Shown here: piece after piece, positions 27,185-36,330 of the stretch
Numbering within the stretch: the stretch's first letter is position 1
How the letters are laid out: the number at the start of each line of letters is the position of its first letter
Source: Parvicella tangerina
GTDB lineage: Bacteria > Bacteroidota > Bacteroidia > Flavobacteriales_D > Parvicellaceae
DNA: 64,000 bases
NCBI RefSeq assembly: GCF_907165195.1
Contig: NZ_OU015584.1
Span: forward strand, 1,550,001 to 1,614,000
Reading direction: 5' to 3'
The notes under the pieces: model-generated
What the model was told of the DNA's origin: nothing
Seen by the model: only the letters and a program-made list of their open reading frames with translations
Databases searched by the model: none
Program-made: the position numbers and the translations under genes

Positions 27185-27648
27185 TCATAGCCTGAAAACT
27201 TGAAATAGAATACAGTTATCTGCTATCCTTATCGGTAGATGATTTTCACTGTATATAATGAGATTGTTGCTGTTTTCTTGCGCTGCCAGAAGGGGTAAAG
27301 CACTACAACACATAATTTCTCGGTAGTAGAAATCCTTTACAGAAACTTTTTTGAGGCGTGTTTCTTCCTCTAGCTCTTCTTCTTCGTTCTCCTCATTTTC
27401 CTCATTTTCAAAAGGAGACTTCGAGAGCAGATGATTCATCCAATCAGCAAAAAAATGATTGGGTTGAACCGCTTTTTTGCTTTGATTTACTTTTGTTTTT
27501 GGGTAAAACCATAGCAAGAACCATGGGATCCAACTACTTCGGTTGAGCCTGCGTAGGCATTGAATAGCCCACCTCCTCCAAAGAGAAGTGTTAACATCAA
27601 AATGCTAGACAGAATATGTAGTCGTACTAAACGCATTACACCGCTAAA
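27185..27648 (-). pseudogene. Small exported protein gene broken by a probable -1 frameshift
   Basis: Two overlapping minus-strand frames look like the halves of one gene. The first, from an ATG near 27636-27638, starts with a signal peptide (MRLVRLHILSSILMLTLLFGG to AYAGS) and ends at 27487 after FTQKQK. The second (27517-27185) is one base back in frame and continues with FFADWMNHLLSKSPFE, a run of Glu/Asn residues, then SVKDFYYREIMCC and a hydrophobic C terminus. Joined, they make an exported protein of about 145 residues. The break lies in an A-rich stretch (CCAAAAACAAAAG on the minus strand) prone to slippage or sequencing error. It is encoded upstream of the efflux operon and may be an accessory to it. 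Family not recognised. Confidence 0.45.
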
Positions 27649-27738
27649 GTAGAAATTCAATTCATTATAGAAAGCAAAACAATCGTTAATTTTCGTTAAC
27701 CAATAGATGAATGATAAGATGAATAAGATAGAGGCCAA

Positions 27739-27768
27739 TAAAAAGCCCCCGAAATGATTTCAGGGGCT
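27739..27768 (-). terminator. Terminator of the M43 metalloprotease gene
   Basis: Minus strand: AGCCCCTGAAAT and ATTTCGGGGGCT form a hairpin with a single bulge or mismatch, followed by TTTTTATT. It lies 19 bases past the stop codon at 27787. Confidence 0.8.
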
Positions 27769-27786
27769 CGTTAACCGAAGATTAAA

Positions 27787-29934
27787 CTACTTCACCATAA
27801 CCTTTTGGTGGAGTAATCTAGATTCACCTGATTTAACCACGATCAGATAAATGCCGTTCGAAATCGTTGTGCCACTCATTAGTCCTCCCATTGCTATCGT
27901 CTGATTACCTGCTGAAACTTTAATGCTGGTTTTAACCAGTTGTTTACCAGTAATATCGAAGAGTTCAACGCTTAATAATTGTTCAGATGATGAGTTAATA
28001 TCCAATGTCAATTCGTTAATGTGGTCTACTGGATTAGGGTAGAGGTTCACGTTGACTGCCTCATCACTTGCTGCAGACATGGTTCCCTCAATGGCTATGT
28101 CGTCAATGAATACATGATTCGCGTAATCACCAGAAGTGAATTCAATCTTGAACCTCACCTGATTGGTAGTAAGACTCCCATTAATCGGAATCGATGCTAC
28201 TCCCCATTGGTCTGATGTGGGATAGAAATCGCTTCCTGCCTGTCCTCCTGTGTAAAGCTCAGTACCCGCTAGTGTTAGCCTTGGTATCCAGGTGTCTCCG
28301 CAATTGGTAGAACTGTAAACTTTGATTGTTTCGGTCATTTCTTCAATTGCTGAAGTGGAGGAGGCAGTTGCGTATTTAAAAGTGAAGAAACCTCCTTTTA
28401 CCAATGAAAGGTCATACGATGGGGTAAGGAAATAATCCTTCATTCCACCATTAGTTCGATAGGCATCTAGCATCAATGCGTGATCACCCGAAAAGCTTGC
28501 TTCATCGGTTAATTGCCAGTTGGCAACGTTAACTGTACCACCGTTTAAGACCACAAAGGCCAAATCTGTGTTCTCCTCGGCATGATTTGAACTCGGATAA
28601 AAATCGTAGATGTTCGTGGCATCGTAGTCTTCTAAATCATCGGCATGCACGCCCGTAATTTGACTGAAATCATCTTCTACAAATATGGACCGTGTTATCG
28701 TTTTACTGTCACTTCCTGAGGCATTAGAAACCGTTAAACTAACCTGATGCCAACCACTTTCTGAAAATGTAACCATTGGATGTTGATCTGTACTCGTAGC
28801 TGGTGATCCGTTTTCAATTTGCCAGTTCCATGAAGTGGGAGTTCCATTATAAGAGTTGTCAAATAGGGTAATCGTTTCTCCTGAGCACAAGTGATCGTCA
28901 GAGGGGTAAAAATCGGCTATGGGAGCGCAACTCTGAGGAGTGGAACCATCTGCAACTCCTGTAGCAATTAAGTTAGCTTCTGACCAAAGATTGTCTCTCA
29001 AGGCAGTGGGTAGGTGCAGCACAGCCCTCATAGCGGCAGTCTGCTCTTGGGTAAACATAGAAGAACAATAGGAGTACTCCATATAGTTTTGATAGTTCTC
29101 TTCTATACCTGGGTTGCAAATGTCTGTAGCTCCAGTCGGACAGTAATTCCATCCTTTGGTAGCAGGAGTGTCCTGGAAACCATCGTCCCCGCAGGCTTGT
29201 CCGGGATCGTTATTGTCTCCCCAAACGTGAGGAAGAGAGAGGTAATGACCAATCTCATGGGTGAGCGCTCTCGAATTATTGACAGAACTGGTCCCAATGC
29301 TTCCAATGTAGTTATGACGAATGATCACCCCATCTATGTAAGCTCCAAATCCTGAAATCGTTGCAGAAGGGTAGTAAGCATATCCTGCAACGCCATTTTC
29401 CATATTTTTAACAACCCAAACATTAAGGTACTTTGACCTGGGCCAGTTGTGCATTTTGGCGCCATCGTCTCCAATGTTTGTTTCTTGGGTGTAAATACGG
29501 TCAATACCATTTGTGCAATTACCGTTCGGATCAATTGTAGCTAGCCTGAATGATAATCGGGGATTTCCAATCAACGTATTGAACGCTGGTACTACTGAGG
29601 CCGTATCTAGATTCAGTTTTTGATAGTCGCGATTCAAAATCTCCATTTGATCGAGTATTTGGGCATCTGATATGTTCTCCGGACCATATTCATGAAGAAT
29701 ATGAAAAACAACTGGTATGACAAACAGGGAGTCGTCTCCTGATTTTTGCTGAACCCCTTGCTTAATTAAATCGATTTCAGCTTTGCGGTTTTTTAAATAG
29801 TCACTGTAGTCTACAAAACGACTGTCTGGGGTTAAATTTCCACAAGAAAAATTGCTTTTGTCCTGTGCGGTATTTGATAGGGAAACCAAACTGATTGCCA
29901 GTATCCCCATAACTTTTAAGTATAAAGTTTTCAT
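27787..29934 (-). CDS. Secreted M43-family zinc metalloprotease with PKD domain and T9SS sorting domain
   Basis: About 715 residues from the ATG at 29934 (MKTLYLKVMGILAISLVSL), which begins the signal peptide; an in-frame start 15 codons upstream would precede it. The pappalysin-type (M43) catalytic domain has HEIGHYLSLPHVWG, the extended zinc motif HExxHxxxxxH, and a later MEYSYCSSMF segment that supplies the Met-turn. A PKD domain (SPATSTDQHPMVTFSESGWHQVSLTV) and a jelly-roll-like region with FIDDIAIEG follow. The C terminus, from VNLYPNPVDH to LHQKVMVK, is a type A T9SS sorting signal, so the enzyme is exported through the type IX system and may be anchored at the surface. Likely degrades extracellular protein. 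Confidence 0.93.
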   Translation of the reverse strand: MKTLYLKVMGILAISLVSLSNTAQDKSNFSCGNLTPDSRFVDYSDYLKNRKAEIDLIKQGVQQKSGDDSLFVIPVVFHILHEYGPENISDAQILDQMEILNRDYQKLNLDTASVVPAFNTLIGNPRLSFRLATIDPNGNCTNGIDRIYTQETNIGDDGAKMHNWPRSKYLNVWVVKNMENGVAGYAYYPSATISGFGAYIDGVIIRHNYIGSIGTSSVNNSRALTHEIGHYLSLPHVWGDNNDPGQACGDDGFQDTPATKGWNYCPTGATDICNPGIEENYQNYMEYSYCSSMFTQEQTAAMRAVLHLPTALRDNLWSEANLIATGVADGSTPQSCAPIADFYPSDDHLCSGETITLFDNSYNGTPTSWNWQIENGSPATSTDQHPMVTFSESGWHQVSLTVSNASGSDSKTITRSIFVEDDFSQITGVHADDLEDYDATNIYDFYPSSNHAEENTDLAFVVLNGGTVNVANWQLTDEASFSGDHALMLDAYRTNGGMKDYFLTPSYDLSLVKGGFFTFKYATASSTSAIEEMTETIKVYSSTNCGDTWIPRLTLAGTELYTGGQAGSDFYPTSDQWGVASIPINGSLTTNQVRFKIEFTSGDYANHVFIDDIAIEGTMSAASDEAVNVNLYPNPVDHINELTLDINSSSEQLLSVELFDITGKQLVKTSIKVSAGNQTIAMGGLMSGTTISNGIYLIVVKSGESRLLHQKVMVK

Positions 29935-30052
29935 GTTAAATTGCTTAAGGTTAATAGTACGATTATACCCTTGTTTCACTACTTCTCAAAGAAGTAATGT
30001 AGAGCTGAGTACAATCAATTATTTTACGGTAATAGATATCTCGAGAACGGTG

Positions 30053-32455
30053 CTATAGGCTTAGTCGTAAACTAATAACAAAGTTCCTCCCTGGAGCGGC
30101 TATTCCTGAACTGTAAGGCTTGTAACGTTTGTCAAGAATGTTCTCAACACCAGCCGAAACATGGATGAAACGATATTGATAGGATGCTTTTAGATTGAGG
30201 GTGTACCATTCTGGAGAATACGTGTTCCCATTTTCGTCTAAAGCATAAATTTCCGTTTTCCCTTGTTCAGAAGGAGGCATGTCTTCACTGCGCACTGCAG
30301 CGTTATAAAGACCGTATACCTGAACGTTCCAATGCTTGTAGCGATATCCTGCTTTTAGGTTGCCAAACATTGGTGCGGCATGCCTTGAAGGGCTTTCCTG
30401 ACCGTCTTCTGTTACGTCTACTCCTCGTTGGTAGTTCAAGTCTCCTCCTAAATAGAAGGATTCTCCAAAGTGGTAGGTGAAACCAAACTGCACTCCAAAA
30501 ACATGGGCATAAGCTGCATTCTGAATCGCCTGAACCTTGCTCATCACCCCATCATATAGTATGCTGTCTTCTCCATTTAAGGTGTAGTCTCGTCTTACAA
30601 GCGCATTTTGAAGATAGGTATAATAGAAGGCTCCGTCAATTTTGAATCGCCTACCGAGCACAGAAGCAAATCCTAGATCTCCATTGTAGGCATACTCTGC
30701 TTCTAGATTGGGATTGGGAATCACAACTGCTCCTGGTTCTGAGTCAAATACCTTACCCATATCGTCCACATTGGGAGATCTGAAAGCAGTCGAAACATTG
30801 CTGGTGAGAATACTGTTCTTACCAACTTTTAATACCACCCCAGCACTTCCAGTTAAAGCCCCGTTGTTAAAGGAAGCTTTCGTAAACGGGAATGGATAAA
30901 AAGTAGTGTCAAAGTCAGCATCCATGCTAAAATGATTATACCGCACTCCAATCGACAAGTCGAGCTTTTTCGATAATGTGATCTTGTCGGTGATGAAGGC
31001 GGCATAAGACTGCCAAACAGCATTAGGGTATCTGGCGGGTCCAGGAGATGCTATCTCTTCAATAATATTATAGTCTTCACCAATACTGTTCACATTGTTA
31101 TTGACGTACTCTAACCCGTAAGTAATGGTATGCGTGCTGTCAATGGATTTGATGAAATCAAGGTTTGCACTGGCTGCATCCACCTTTTCGTAGCGATCTT
31201 CTCGGGTGTCCTTGTTGAGGGATCGGCTATGCCTGCTCTCCTCAAAGTTTTGATAGGCCAGGTTTAACTTAACATCATCAAATAACTTCGTGGGAGTACT
31301 TAGTTTTACTTCCAGATGATTCATCATCCACTTTTGCGGACCATAATACCAGTCTCCGTACCTTGGAAGTCCATTTCGCATTCTCAGGTGACGGTCGTAT
31401 CGTCCGTAATCTGAGGTCGTAGAATAATGAAACCCATAGTCAAACTCGAGTTTGTCAGAAGGTCTGAACTTGATCTTCTGCATGATGTTGAGTTGATCAT
31501 ACCCTGAAGGCGTTTGTAAATTCTCATTTTCATTGATCGAAACTACATCAGAATCATTGATACGTTCAACATTAAAGGGTTTGATATAATCATCTGGACC
31601 ATTTGACCCCATCACTAGATCTCCGTAGTTTACGTGAGAAATACTGGTGGCAAAGCCTATTTTTTTCCAGCCTAAACTAATATCAATGTGCTTGGATTGC
31701 TCCTGATTAGCGGTTGAGTACCTCCCAGCAAGAGACCCCTTCACGAGCAGTGAGTCATTTGTGGATAATAGGGGTTCTAAAGTGGTAAAACTCATTACGC
31801 CTCCAATTGCGTCACTACCATAGATCACACTTCCCGGACCAAAGATCACTTCTGTGTTTTTGATGGAGTAAGGATCTAGAGAGATGACATTTTGAATGTT
31901 TCCTCCTCTGAAAATCGCTGTATTCATCCGAACACCGTCAATAGAATAGAGTAGTCGGTTTGTGGCAAAACCTCGAATCATTGGGCTTCCTCCTCCCTGC
32001 TGACTTTTCTGAATGTATACTTTACCTGAAATGGCCAATAAATCTGCAGCCGTCTGAGGGTTCTGTAATTTCACTTCAGCAGGTTTGATCGTACTGACCT
32101 TTTGAGGTGAGGTCTCTGATTGTACTTTCCACCGGTTAGTGGCTACAACTAGTTCCCCTAGCGGTAGTGAAGTAATGGTCATTTCAACCCGGTAATTCAT
32201 TTTTTTGATCATTTTTGGGGTTAATGACATCGTGTGATACCCCACGTGCCTAAAGCTAATGGAGTCTTCTTTTGAAAGTGATGAAATGTCCACGATTCCA
32301 TCCTCATTGGTTTTTAAATAGTGTTGGGTTGAGCCGCTGATGTGAACATCACTGATCGGTTCTTCAGTGATCATATCCACAACAGTAATCTGCTGAGCAA
32401 AAGAAGCTGAACAGAATAACAAAAGCAGCGCGAACCCCGAAATACTTAATTTCAT
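30053..32455 (-). CDS. TonB-dependent receptor, haem/haemoglobin type
   Basis: 800 residues. A signal peptide (1-20, ending ASFAQ) is followed by a carboxypeptidase-D-like domain (about 22-95), a plug (about 115-230: GGGSPMIRGFATNRLLYSIDG and GPGSVIYGSDAIGGVMSF) and a beta barrel ending in FVISLRLSL. The barrel carries FRSP and, about 20 residues later, NPNLEAE, which correspond to the FRAP and NPNL motifs of haem receptors. It is therefore most likely a haem or haem-protein receptor, although other TonB receptors share parts of this plug signature. The small membrane-anchored protein encoded 52 bases upstream probably belongs to the same operon. Confidence 0.88.
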   Translation of the reverse strand: MKLSISGFALLLLFCSASFAQQITVVDMITEEPISDVHISGSTQHYLKTNEDGIVDISSLSKEDSISFRHVGYHTMSLTPKMIKKMNYRVEMTITSLPLGELVVATNRWKVQSETSPQKVSTIKPAEVKLQNPQTAADLLAISGKVYIQKSQQGGGSPMIRGFATNRLLYSIDGVRMNTAIFRGGNIQNVISLDPYSIKNTEVIFGPGSVIYGSDAIGGVMSFTTLEPLLSTNDSLLVKGSLAGRYSTANQEQSKHIDISLGWKKIGFATSISHVNYGDLVMGSNGPDDYIKPFNVERINDSDVVSINENENLQTPSGYDQLNIMQKIKFRPSDKLEFDYGFHYSTTSDYGRYDRHLRMRNGLPRYGDWYYGPQKWMMNHLEVKLSTPTKLFDDVKLNLAYQNFEESRHSRSLNKDTREDRYEKVDAASANLDFIKSIDSTHTITYGLEYVNNNVNSIGEDYNIIEEIASPGPARYPNAVWQSYAAFITDKITLSKKLDLSIGVRYNHFSMDADFDTTFYPFPFTKASFNNGALTGSAGVVLKVGKNSILTSNVSTAFRSPNVDDMGKVFDSEPGAVVIPNPNLEAEYAYNGDLGFASVLGRRFKIDGAFYYTYLQNALVRRDYTLNGEDSILYDGVMSKVQAIQNAAYAHVFGVQFGFTYHFGESFYLGGDLNYQRGVDVTEDGQESPSRHAAPMFGNLKAGYRYKHWNVQVYGLYNAAVRSEDMPPSEQGKTEIYALDENGNTYSPEWYTLNLKASYQYRFIHVSAGVENILDKRYKPYSSGIAAPGRNFVISLRLSL

Positions 32456-32507
32456 AATTCTCTGATTAGGTTAATACTAATGGGTAAATAGGGTAGAAGT
32501 ACTATGC

Positions 32508-33035
32508 CTAAACCTGCGGAGGATGATCAGCTTCCTTGAGAAATGGATTACAATAAAAATTACTTAAGTGATCTGAAATGGAGAAAGAATCAGCCAACAT
32601 AGCTGATTCGCTAAAAGTGTCCGTGTTGCAGAATAAATGACTCAAAAATTGATGAAACTCAACTAACGGATGCTTCCCGTTATGCTGATTGGTGAATTCA
32701 CTCGCTAGATAGTTATCCAAATGCTGAAATAACTCCGTTTCTTGCTCATCGGATACACATTGCAGCACTACCGATCCATCTTCATGGATTGTCTTGTAAA
32801 CTACGTCATACATCATCCCCTTATACTTAAACTCTTTCGAGTGCTCCCATTCAAATTGATCTTGATTCTCTTCCGTGAGAACGAAAGTGTACAGCTCATC
32901 TTTATCGACTCCTTTTTTGATCTTGGTCTTGATCTCTTTTTTAATGGCGTACTCCTTCATCTTAAATAAATAGAAGAAGCCACCAAGGTTGGCAAGAAAC
33001 AAAAGCAATATGACTGAACTGATGAGGCGCTTCAC
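32508..33035 (-). CDS. Small membrane-anchored protein upstream of the haem-type receptor
   Basis: 175 residues. An N-terminal hydrophobic helix (about 5-24, SSVILLLFLANLGGFFYLF) anchors or exports the protein. The rest is hydrophilic, with Cys residues at three places (VVLQCVSDE, HLFCNTDT, NFYCNPF) and several His (NQHNGKHPLVEFHQFLSHLF), and ends in EADHPPQV. A comparable Pro/His tail occurs, as I recall, in small proteins encoded beside metal- or haem-type TonB receptors of Bacteroidota. It is encoded on the same strand 52 bases before the receptor. A role in metal or haem handling is an inference from position and residues. Confidence 0.7.
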   Translation of the reverse strand: MKRLISSVILLLFLANLGGFFYLFKMKEYAIKKEIKTKIKKGVDKDELYTFVLTEENQDQFEWEHSKEFKYKGMMYDVVYKTIHEDGSVVLQCVSDEQETELFQHLDNYLASEFTNQHNGKHPLVEFHQFLSHLFCNTDTFSESAMLADSFSISDHLSNFYCNPFLKEADHPPQV

Positions 33036-33087
33036 AATGCGAAGATAATTGCTGAAAGTGAATTATCCTACTTTGGGTAATTTTTGC

Positions 33088-33807
33088 TCACTCGTAGTAG
33101 ATGCTTCCTTCTCCTGTTTGCGTAATGAATCGAGTAGTCCCTGTAGTATCTGCCAGATAAATATCTCCACGTGATCTTAACTCCAGGATATACGCTTTAC
33201 TTGCTTTGAGATGAAAATCTCCAATGCTCTTGTTATGTCCATGGCAGGTTTGTGTTGCTAAATTTTCCAGGTGATAGTTTCCTGAGCCAATGCAGTATGC
33301 ATAGAGATACTGACTCTGCCCCTCGGCTGTTATTTGAGGAGAGCCTTCTAATGCGATGGTGGTGGAGTCATTATTCAAACTAAGTGCGATAGTGGAATAG
33401 CAATCATATCCAGAGATATGGAGGTTGTGTTGAATTTTATCAGTAATCTCAATAACTCCATAACCAAATAATAACAATTCTTCCATAGAGGAATAGTGAA
33501 CGGTAATTTGGATCTCGTCCTGATTGCTCATAAAGAGACATTTATTGTCATTCGATAGCGTAAGGTGGCTACCTGATTCTGATAGCACTACATTATTCAC
33601 CATATTTTTGCCTCCAGTAATCGCTACATAAGATAAGGAATCATTCAAGAAGTTAACGTTAAGATCATCATAAATACTTATCGTTTTATAAGTTGAATTA
33701 ATAGTCCTCGTGATAGTAGTCAATTCACCTGGCTGGTCAAAGCACCTGTTTTCTTTTTCGCAAGCACTGATTAAGAGCGTCAATATGATTAAACTCAGCC
33801 ACTTCAT
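33088..33807 (-). CDS. Lipoprotein with GIN-type (DUF2807) head domain
   Basis: 239 residues. The lipoprotein signal ends in LLISAC (lipidated C16). The rest is built of short repeated strands, as in the right-handed helical GIN/DUF2807 domain: ISIYDDLNVNFLNDSLSYVAITGGKNMVNNVV near the start and later HLENLATQTCHGHNKSIGDFHLKASKAYILELRSRGDIYLADTTG. Such proteins are widespread in Bacteroidota; some were annotated as adhesin heads, but the function is not settled. It overlaps the upstream PagL-like gene by four bases (33804-33807), so they are translated as a unit. Confidence 0.82.
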   Translation of the reverse strand: MKWLSLIILTLLISACEKENRCFDQPGELTTITRTINSTYKTISIYDDLNVNFLNDSLSYVAITGGKNMVNNVVLSESGSHLTLSNDNKCLFMSNQDEIQITVHYSSMEELLLFGYGVIEITDKIQHNLHISGYDCYSTIALSLNNDSTTIALEGSPQITAEGQSQYLYAYCIGSGNYHLENLATQTCHGHNKSIGDFHLKASKAYILELRSRGDIYLADTTGTTRFITQTGEGSIYYE

Positions 33808-34877
33808 AACGTGTAACCAATTCCTAGGGTGAAAAAATCTGCAACTGTTCGATGTGTTCTCATCTTGATCTTGGTAAACCAGTGTCCGTTAAAAAAATAC
33901 TGAAAGAATACGTTGCTATAAAACCCTTTTGAAATAGAGGGTCTGTTCAGTAAATAGTACCCCAGTCCTGCACCTAGTTTTATTTCATCAAAATTCAATA
34001 TATAGACAGATGAAATGCCAATCTGAAAAAGTTTTCCCTCTTTAATGTCAAGGGCCTTGTTGTAATAGAAATCTAACCCATTAGACCAGGCATGTTTAAT
34101 ACTAAATTGTTTGGTGTAATGCGCTGATCCGTTAATTATGGGATGTTTGTCTGCAAAAGCTTTTGAAGTTCCTTTAACACCTGCATGAAGTTCAAGCTCA
34201 ATTTTTCTCGGTGTGTATGGAAGAATTGAAATTACCGAAACAGAATCGGGTTGAGGGAGGTGTTTTTGAAGCGTGAAACGCTTCCCAATAAAAAGGTGAA
34301 TATAGTTCATGCCAAGATTGGGTGACGAGAAACTTGCGTTAGAAAAGTGACTGATGCCAAGCCCCGTGTTAAATCCTCCACCTTTGCCAATCGTGAAGTT
34401 CTTTTCCAATCGCAACTGGATATTCACGTTGAAGTGACTGCCAATTGCATTTTGCTTCGGATTGGTGAATTTATTGTAAATACCTTGCACAAAACCGAGC
34501 CCCATGCCCATTTTAATGACTAAAGGGTGGTCGCTTCTATATAACGGAATGGCACCAAATGTGGTTAAATAGGCTTGTAACCCTGTAATGTTTCGGTTCC
34601 CGCCATCTGCTACTCCTAGCATCAGACCAAAGTAGGGCAGTCGATAAGGTTGATGGTGAAAGTCTGAACCGTCTGTCCTTAAGGTGTAAGCAACTTCGCC
34701 AATAACTGAAGGACCGCTCTGCAAATGCTTCACCGCTTGCTTGTGAGGAACGAAAGAACCAAAAGCACCGTTAATATCAAGGTACTTTCCAAATTGCGAT
34801 TGTGCCGTAATCCCTGCACAAAAAAGTAGGGACAAAAGAAAAAGATTAGTTTTTATGCTGTCAGTAAGATTACGCAT
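33804..34877 (-). CDS. PagL-like lipid A 3-O-deacylase, outer-membrane barrel
   Basis: 357 residues, longer than Pseudomonas PagL but with the characteristic active-site strand ISHFSNASFSSPNLGMNY, which supplies the His and Ser (HxS) of the catalytic triad and the PNxG turn. A signal peptide covers about residues 8-26. The second half (from about 215) contains a further set of barrel-like strands, ending TLGIGYTL. The enzyme family removes an acyl chain from lipid A in the outer membrane and so modifies the surface. It overlaps the GIN lipoprotein gene by four bases. The start codon lies only 26 bases from that of mazG on the other strand. Confidence 0.8.
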   Translation of the reverse strand: MRNLTDSIKTNLFLLSLLFCAGITAQSQFGKYLDINGAFGSFVPHKQAVKHLQSGPSVIGEVAYTLRTDGSDFHHQPYRLPYFGLMLGVADGGNRNITGLQAYLTTFGAIPLYRSDHPLVIKMGMGLGFVQGIYNKFTNPKQNAIGSHFNVNIQLRLEKNFTIGKGGGFNTGLGISHFSNASFSSPNLGMNYIHLFIGKRFTLQKHLPQPDSVSVISILPYTPRKIELELHAGVKGTSKAFADKHPIINGSAHYTKQFSIKHAWSNGLDFYYNKALDIKEGKLFQIGISSVYILNFDEIKLGAGLGYYLLNRPSISKGFYSNVFFQYFFNGHWFTKIKMRTHRTVADFFTLGIGYTL

Positions 34878-34902
34878 CTTTGCAAAAGTAAAATTTAATT
34901 TT

Positions 34903-35673
34903 ATGCACTCACGAGAAGAAAAACTAGCTGCATTTGGTCGGCTTCTTGATATAATGGATGATCTTCGGGAGAAATGTCCTTGGGATAAAAAGCAAACGCT
35001 GCAATCACTTCGCTACCTTACCATAGAAGAAACGTATGAATTGGCAGATGCTATTCTTGAAAATGACCTCAATGAACTAAAAGGTGAAATAGGAGACTTA
35101 ATGCTGCACATGGTCTTCTACGCTAAAATTGCCTCAGAAACGAATGATTTTGACATAGCAGATGTATTGAATACGGTGTGTGACAAACTGGTTGAAAGAC
35201 ATCCACATATTTACGGAGATGTGCAGGCAGAAACGGAAGAAGAGGTAAAAGCAAATTGGGAGAAAATCAAGCTGAAGTCTGGAAAGAAATCGGTGCTCGA
35301 GGGTGTTCCTAAATCACTACCAGCAATGGTTAAGGCAACTAGAATTCAGGAAAAGGCGAGAGGGGTTGGCTTTGATTGGGATAATTCTGATCAGGTATTC
35401 GAAAAGCTGAATGAAGAGATCGATGAACTAAAAGTTGAGGTCAACACGAACTCAAACAAGATTGAAGATGAGTTTGGCGATGTACTTTTCTCGATGATCA
35501 ACTATGCACGCTTTGTGGGTGTGGACCCAGAATCCGCATTAGAGAAAACCAATAAGAAGTTTATTAAAAGATTCCAATACCTTGAAACTGAATCTGCAAA
35601 GGATGGCAAGCAATTGGGTGAAATGTCACTTTCAGAAATGGATGCATATTGGAACAAAGCTAAAGAATTATAA
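34903..35673 (+). CDS. mazG: Nucleoside triphosphate pyrophosphohydrolase MazG
   Basis: 256 residues from the ATG at 34903 (MHSREEKLAAFGRLLDIM); an earlier in-frame start at 34855 would read through the start region of the divergent gene. Two MazG helical domains are present: the first with CPWDKKQTLQSLRYLTIEETYELADAI and GEIGDLMLHMVFYAKI (the ExxE-x-ExxD metal sites), the second with LNEEIDELKVEV and IEDEFGDVLFSMINYARF. MazG hydrolyses non-canonical or excess nucleoside triphosphates to monophosphates in the cytoplasm. All acidic ligands are intact. Monocistronic. Confidence 0.95.
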   Translation: MHSREEKLAAFGRLLDIMDDLREKCPWDKKQTLQSLRYLTIEETYELADAILENDLNELKGEIGDLMLHMVFYAKIASETNDFDIADVLNTVCDKLVERHPHIYGDVQAETEEEVKANWEKIKLKSGKKSVLEGVPKSLPAMVKATRIQEKARGVGFDWDNSDQVFEKLNEEIDELKVEVNTNSNKIEDEFGDVLFSMINYARFVGVDPESALEKTNKKFIKRFQYLETESAKDGKQLGEMSLSEMDAYWNKAKEL

Positions 35674-35726
35674 TGCCTCTGGAGAGGAAGTGATTTTTAT
35701 TGTAAATTAGACTAAGCTTCGTTATC

Positions 35727-36233
35727 ATGAAAAGAGTGTTTATTGGGATAATTGTTTGGCAAGTTGTAACTTCTTTGTCTAGTTGTGCAACGGCTCTTCA
35801 AAAAGAAAAGGCTAGCAGTGATGCTCAAAAACCTGAGCCAATAGAAGTCCTTCAATTGAAGGACATTGATGATCCGTATGATTACTTAGATACAGCTTTT
35901 CAAATCCAACACTTGTATTTTGATGTGGATAAAGCCATTATTCCAGATGTGTCAAAAGATGAGCTGGATGAGTTAGTGGATATTTTGACAACTTATCCTG
36001 AAATGAAACTTGAAATTCACGGACATACAGATGTAACAGGAGATTGGGATGCTAACGTTGCCTTGTCTAAAAATCGAGCAGAATCTGTTAAGGCTTATTT
36101 GGTAGATAAGGGGATTGATCCAAAAAGGGTTTACACGTTTGGGCATGGACCAGAAATTCCTTTAATGGAGGGTGATTTTGAAGAAGCTTATCAGTATAAC
36201 AGACGGGTTGAATTTGAGTATACGTTAAAATGA
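35727..36233 (+). CDS. OmpA-family peptidoglycan-associated lipoprotein
   Basis: 168 residues. The lipoprotein signal ends in SLSSC (lipidated C20). A short acidic linker precedes the OmpA C-terminal domain (about 58-165): IQHLYFDVDKAIIPDVSKDELDEL, LEIHGHTDVTGDWDANVALSKNRAESVKAYLVDKGI and the final NRRVEFEY. The Asp and Arg that bind meso-diaminopimelate in this family are present (HTD and NRR positions). It should tie the outer membrane to peptidoglycan, like Pal. There is no Tol cluster nearby, so it is not clearly the Tol-Pal Pal. Confidence 0.9.
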   Translation: MKRVFIGIIVWQVVTSLSSCATALQKEKASSDAQKPEPIEVLQLKDIDDPYDYLDTAFQIQHLYFDVDKAIIPDVSKDELDELVDILTTYPEMKLEIHGHTDVTGDWDANVALSKNRAESVKAYLVDKGIDPKRVYTFGHGPEIPLMEGDFEEAYQYNRRVEFEYTLK

Positions 36234-36301
36234 TTCTGACAAAAAAACTGTGAAATCCTCAGTAATCTTTTTTAGTAGTTTTTTTATTCAGTGTAAGCAC
36301 T

Positions 36302-36309
36302 TAACTTTG
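36302..36309 (+). promoter_or_regulatory. -7 box of trkA
   Basis: TAACTTTG matches TAnnTTTG and lies 21 bases upstream of the trkA ATG. No exact TTTG is found at the -33 distance; a T-rich run is there instead. Confidence 0.4.
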
Positions 36310-36330
36310 CTGCCATAAGATTGACGATAC

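Noticed and set aside
27487-27517. Programmed -1 frameshift in the small gene upstream of the efflux adaptor
   Set aside because: No X-XXY-YYZ slippery heptamer is in the zero frame and no clear stimulatory hairpin follows, so a mutation or sequencing error is more likely.
34855-34902. Longer mazG start at 34855
   Set aside because: The additional 16 residues do not fit the MazG fold start and would overlap the N terminus of the divergent PagL-like gene.
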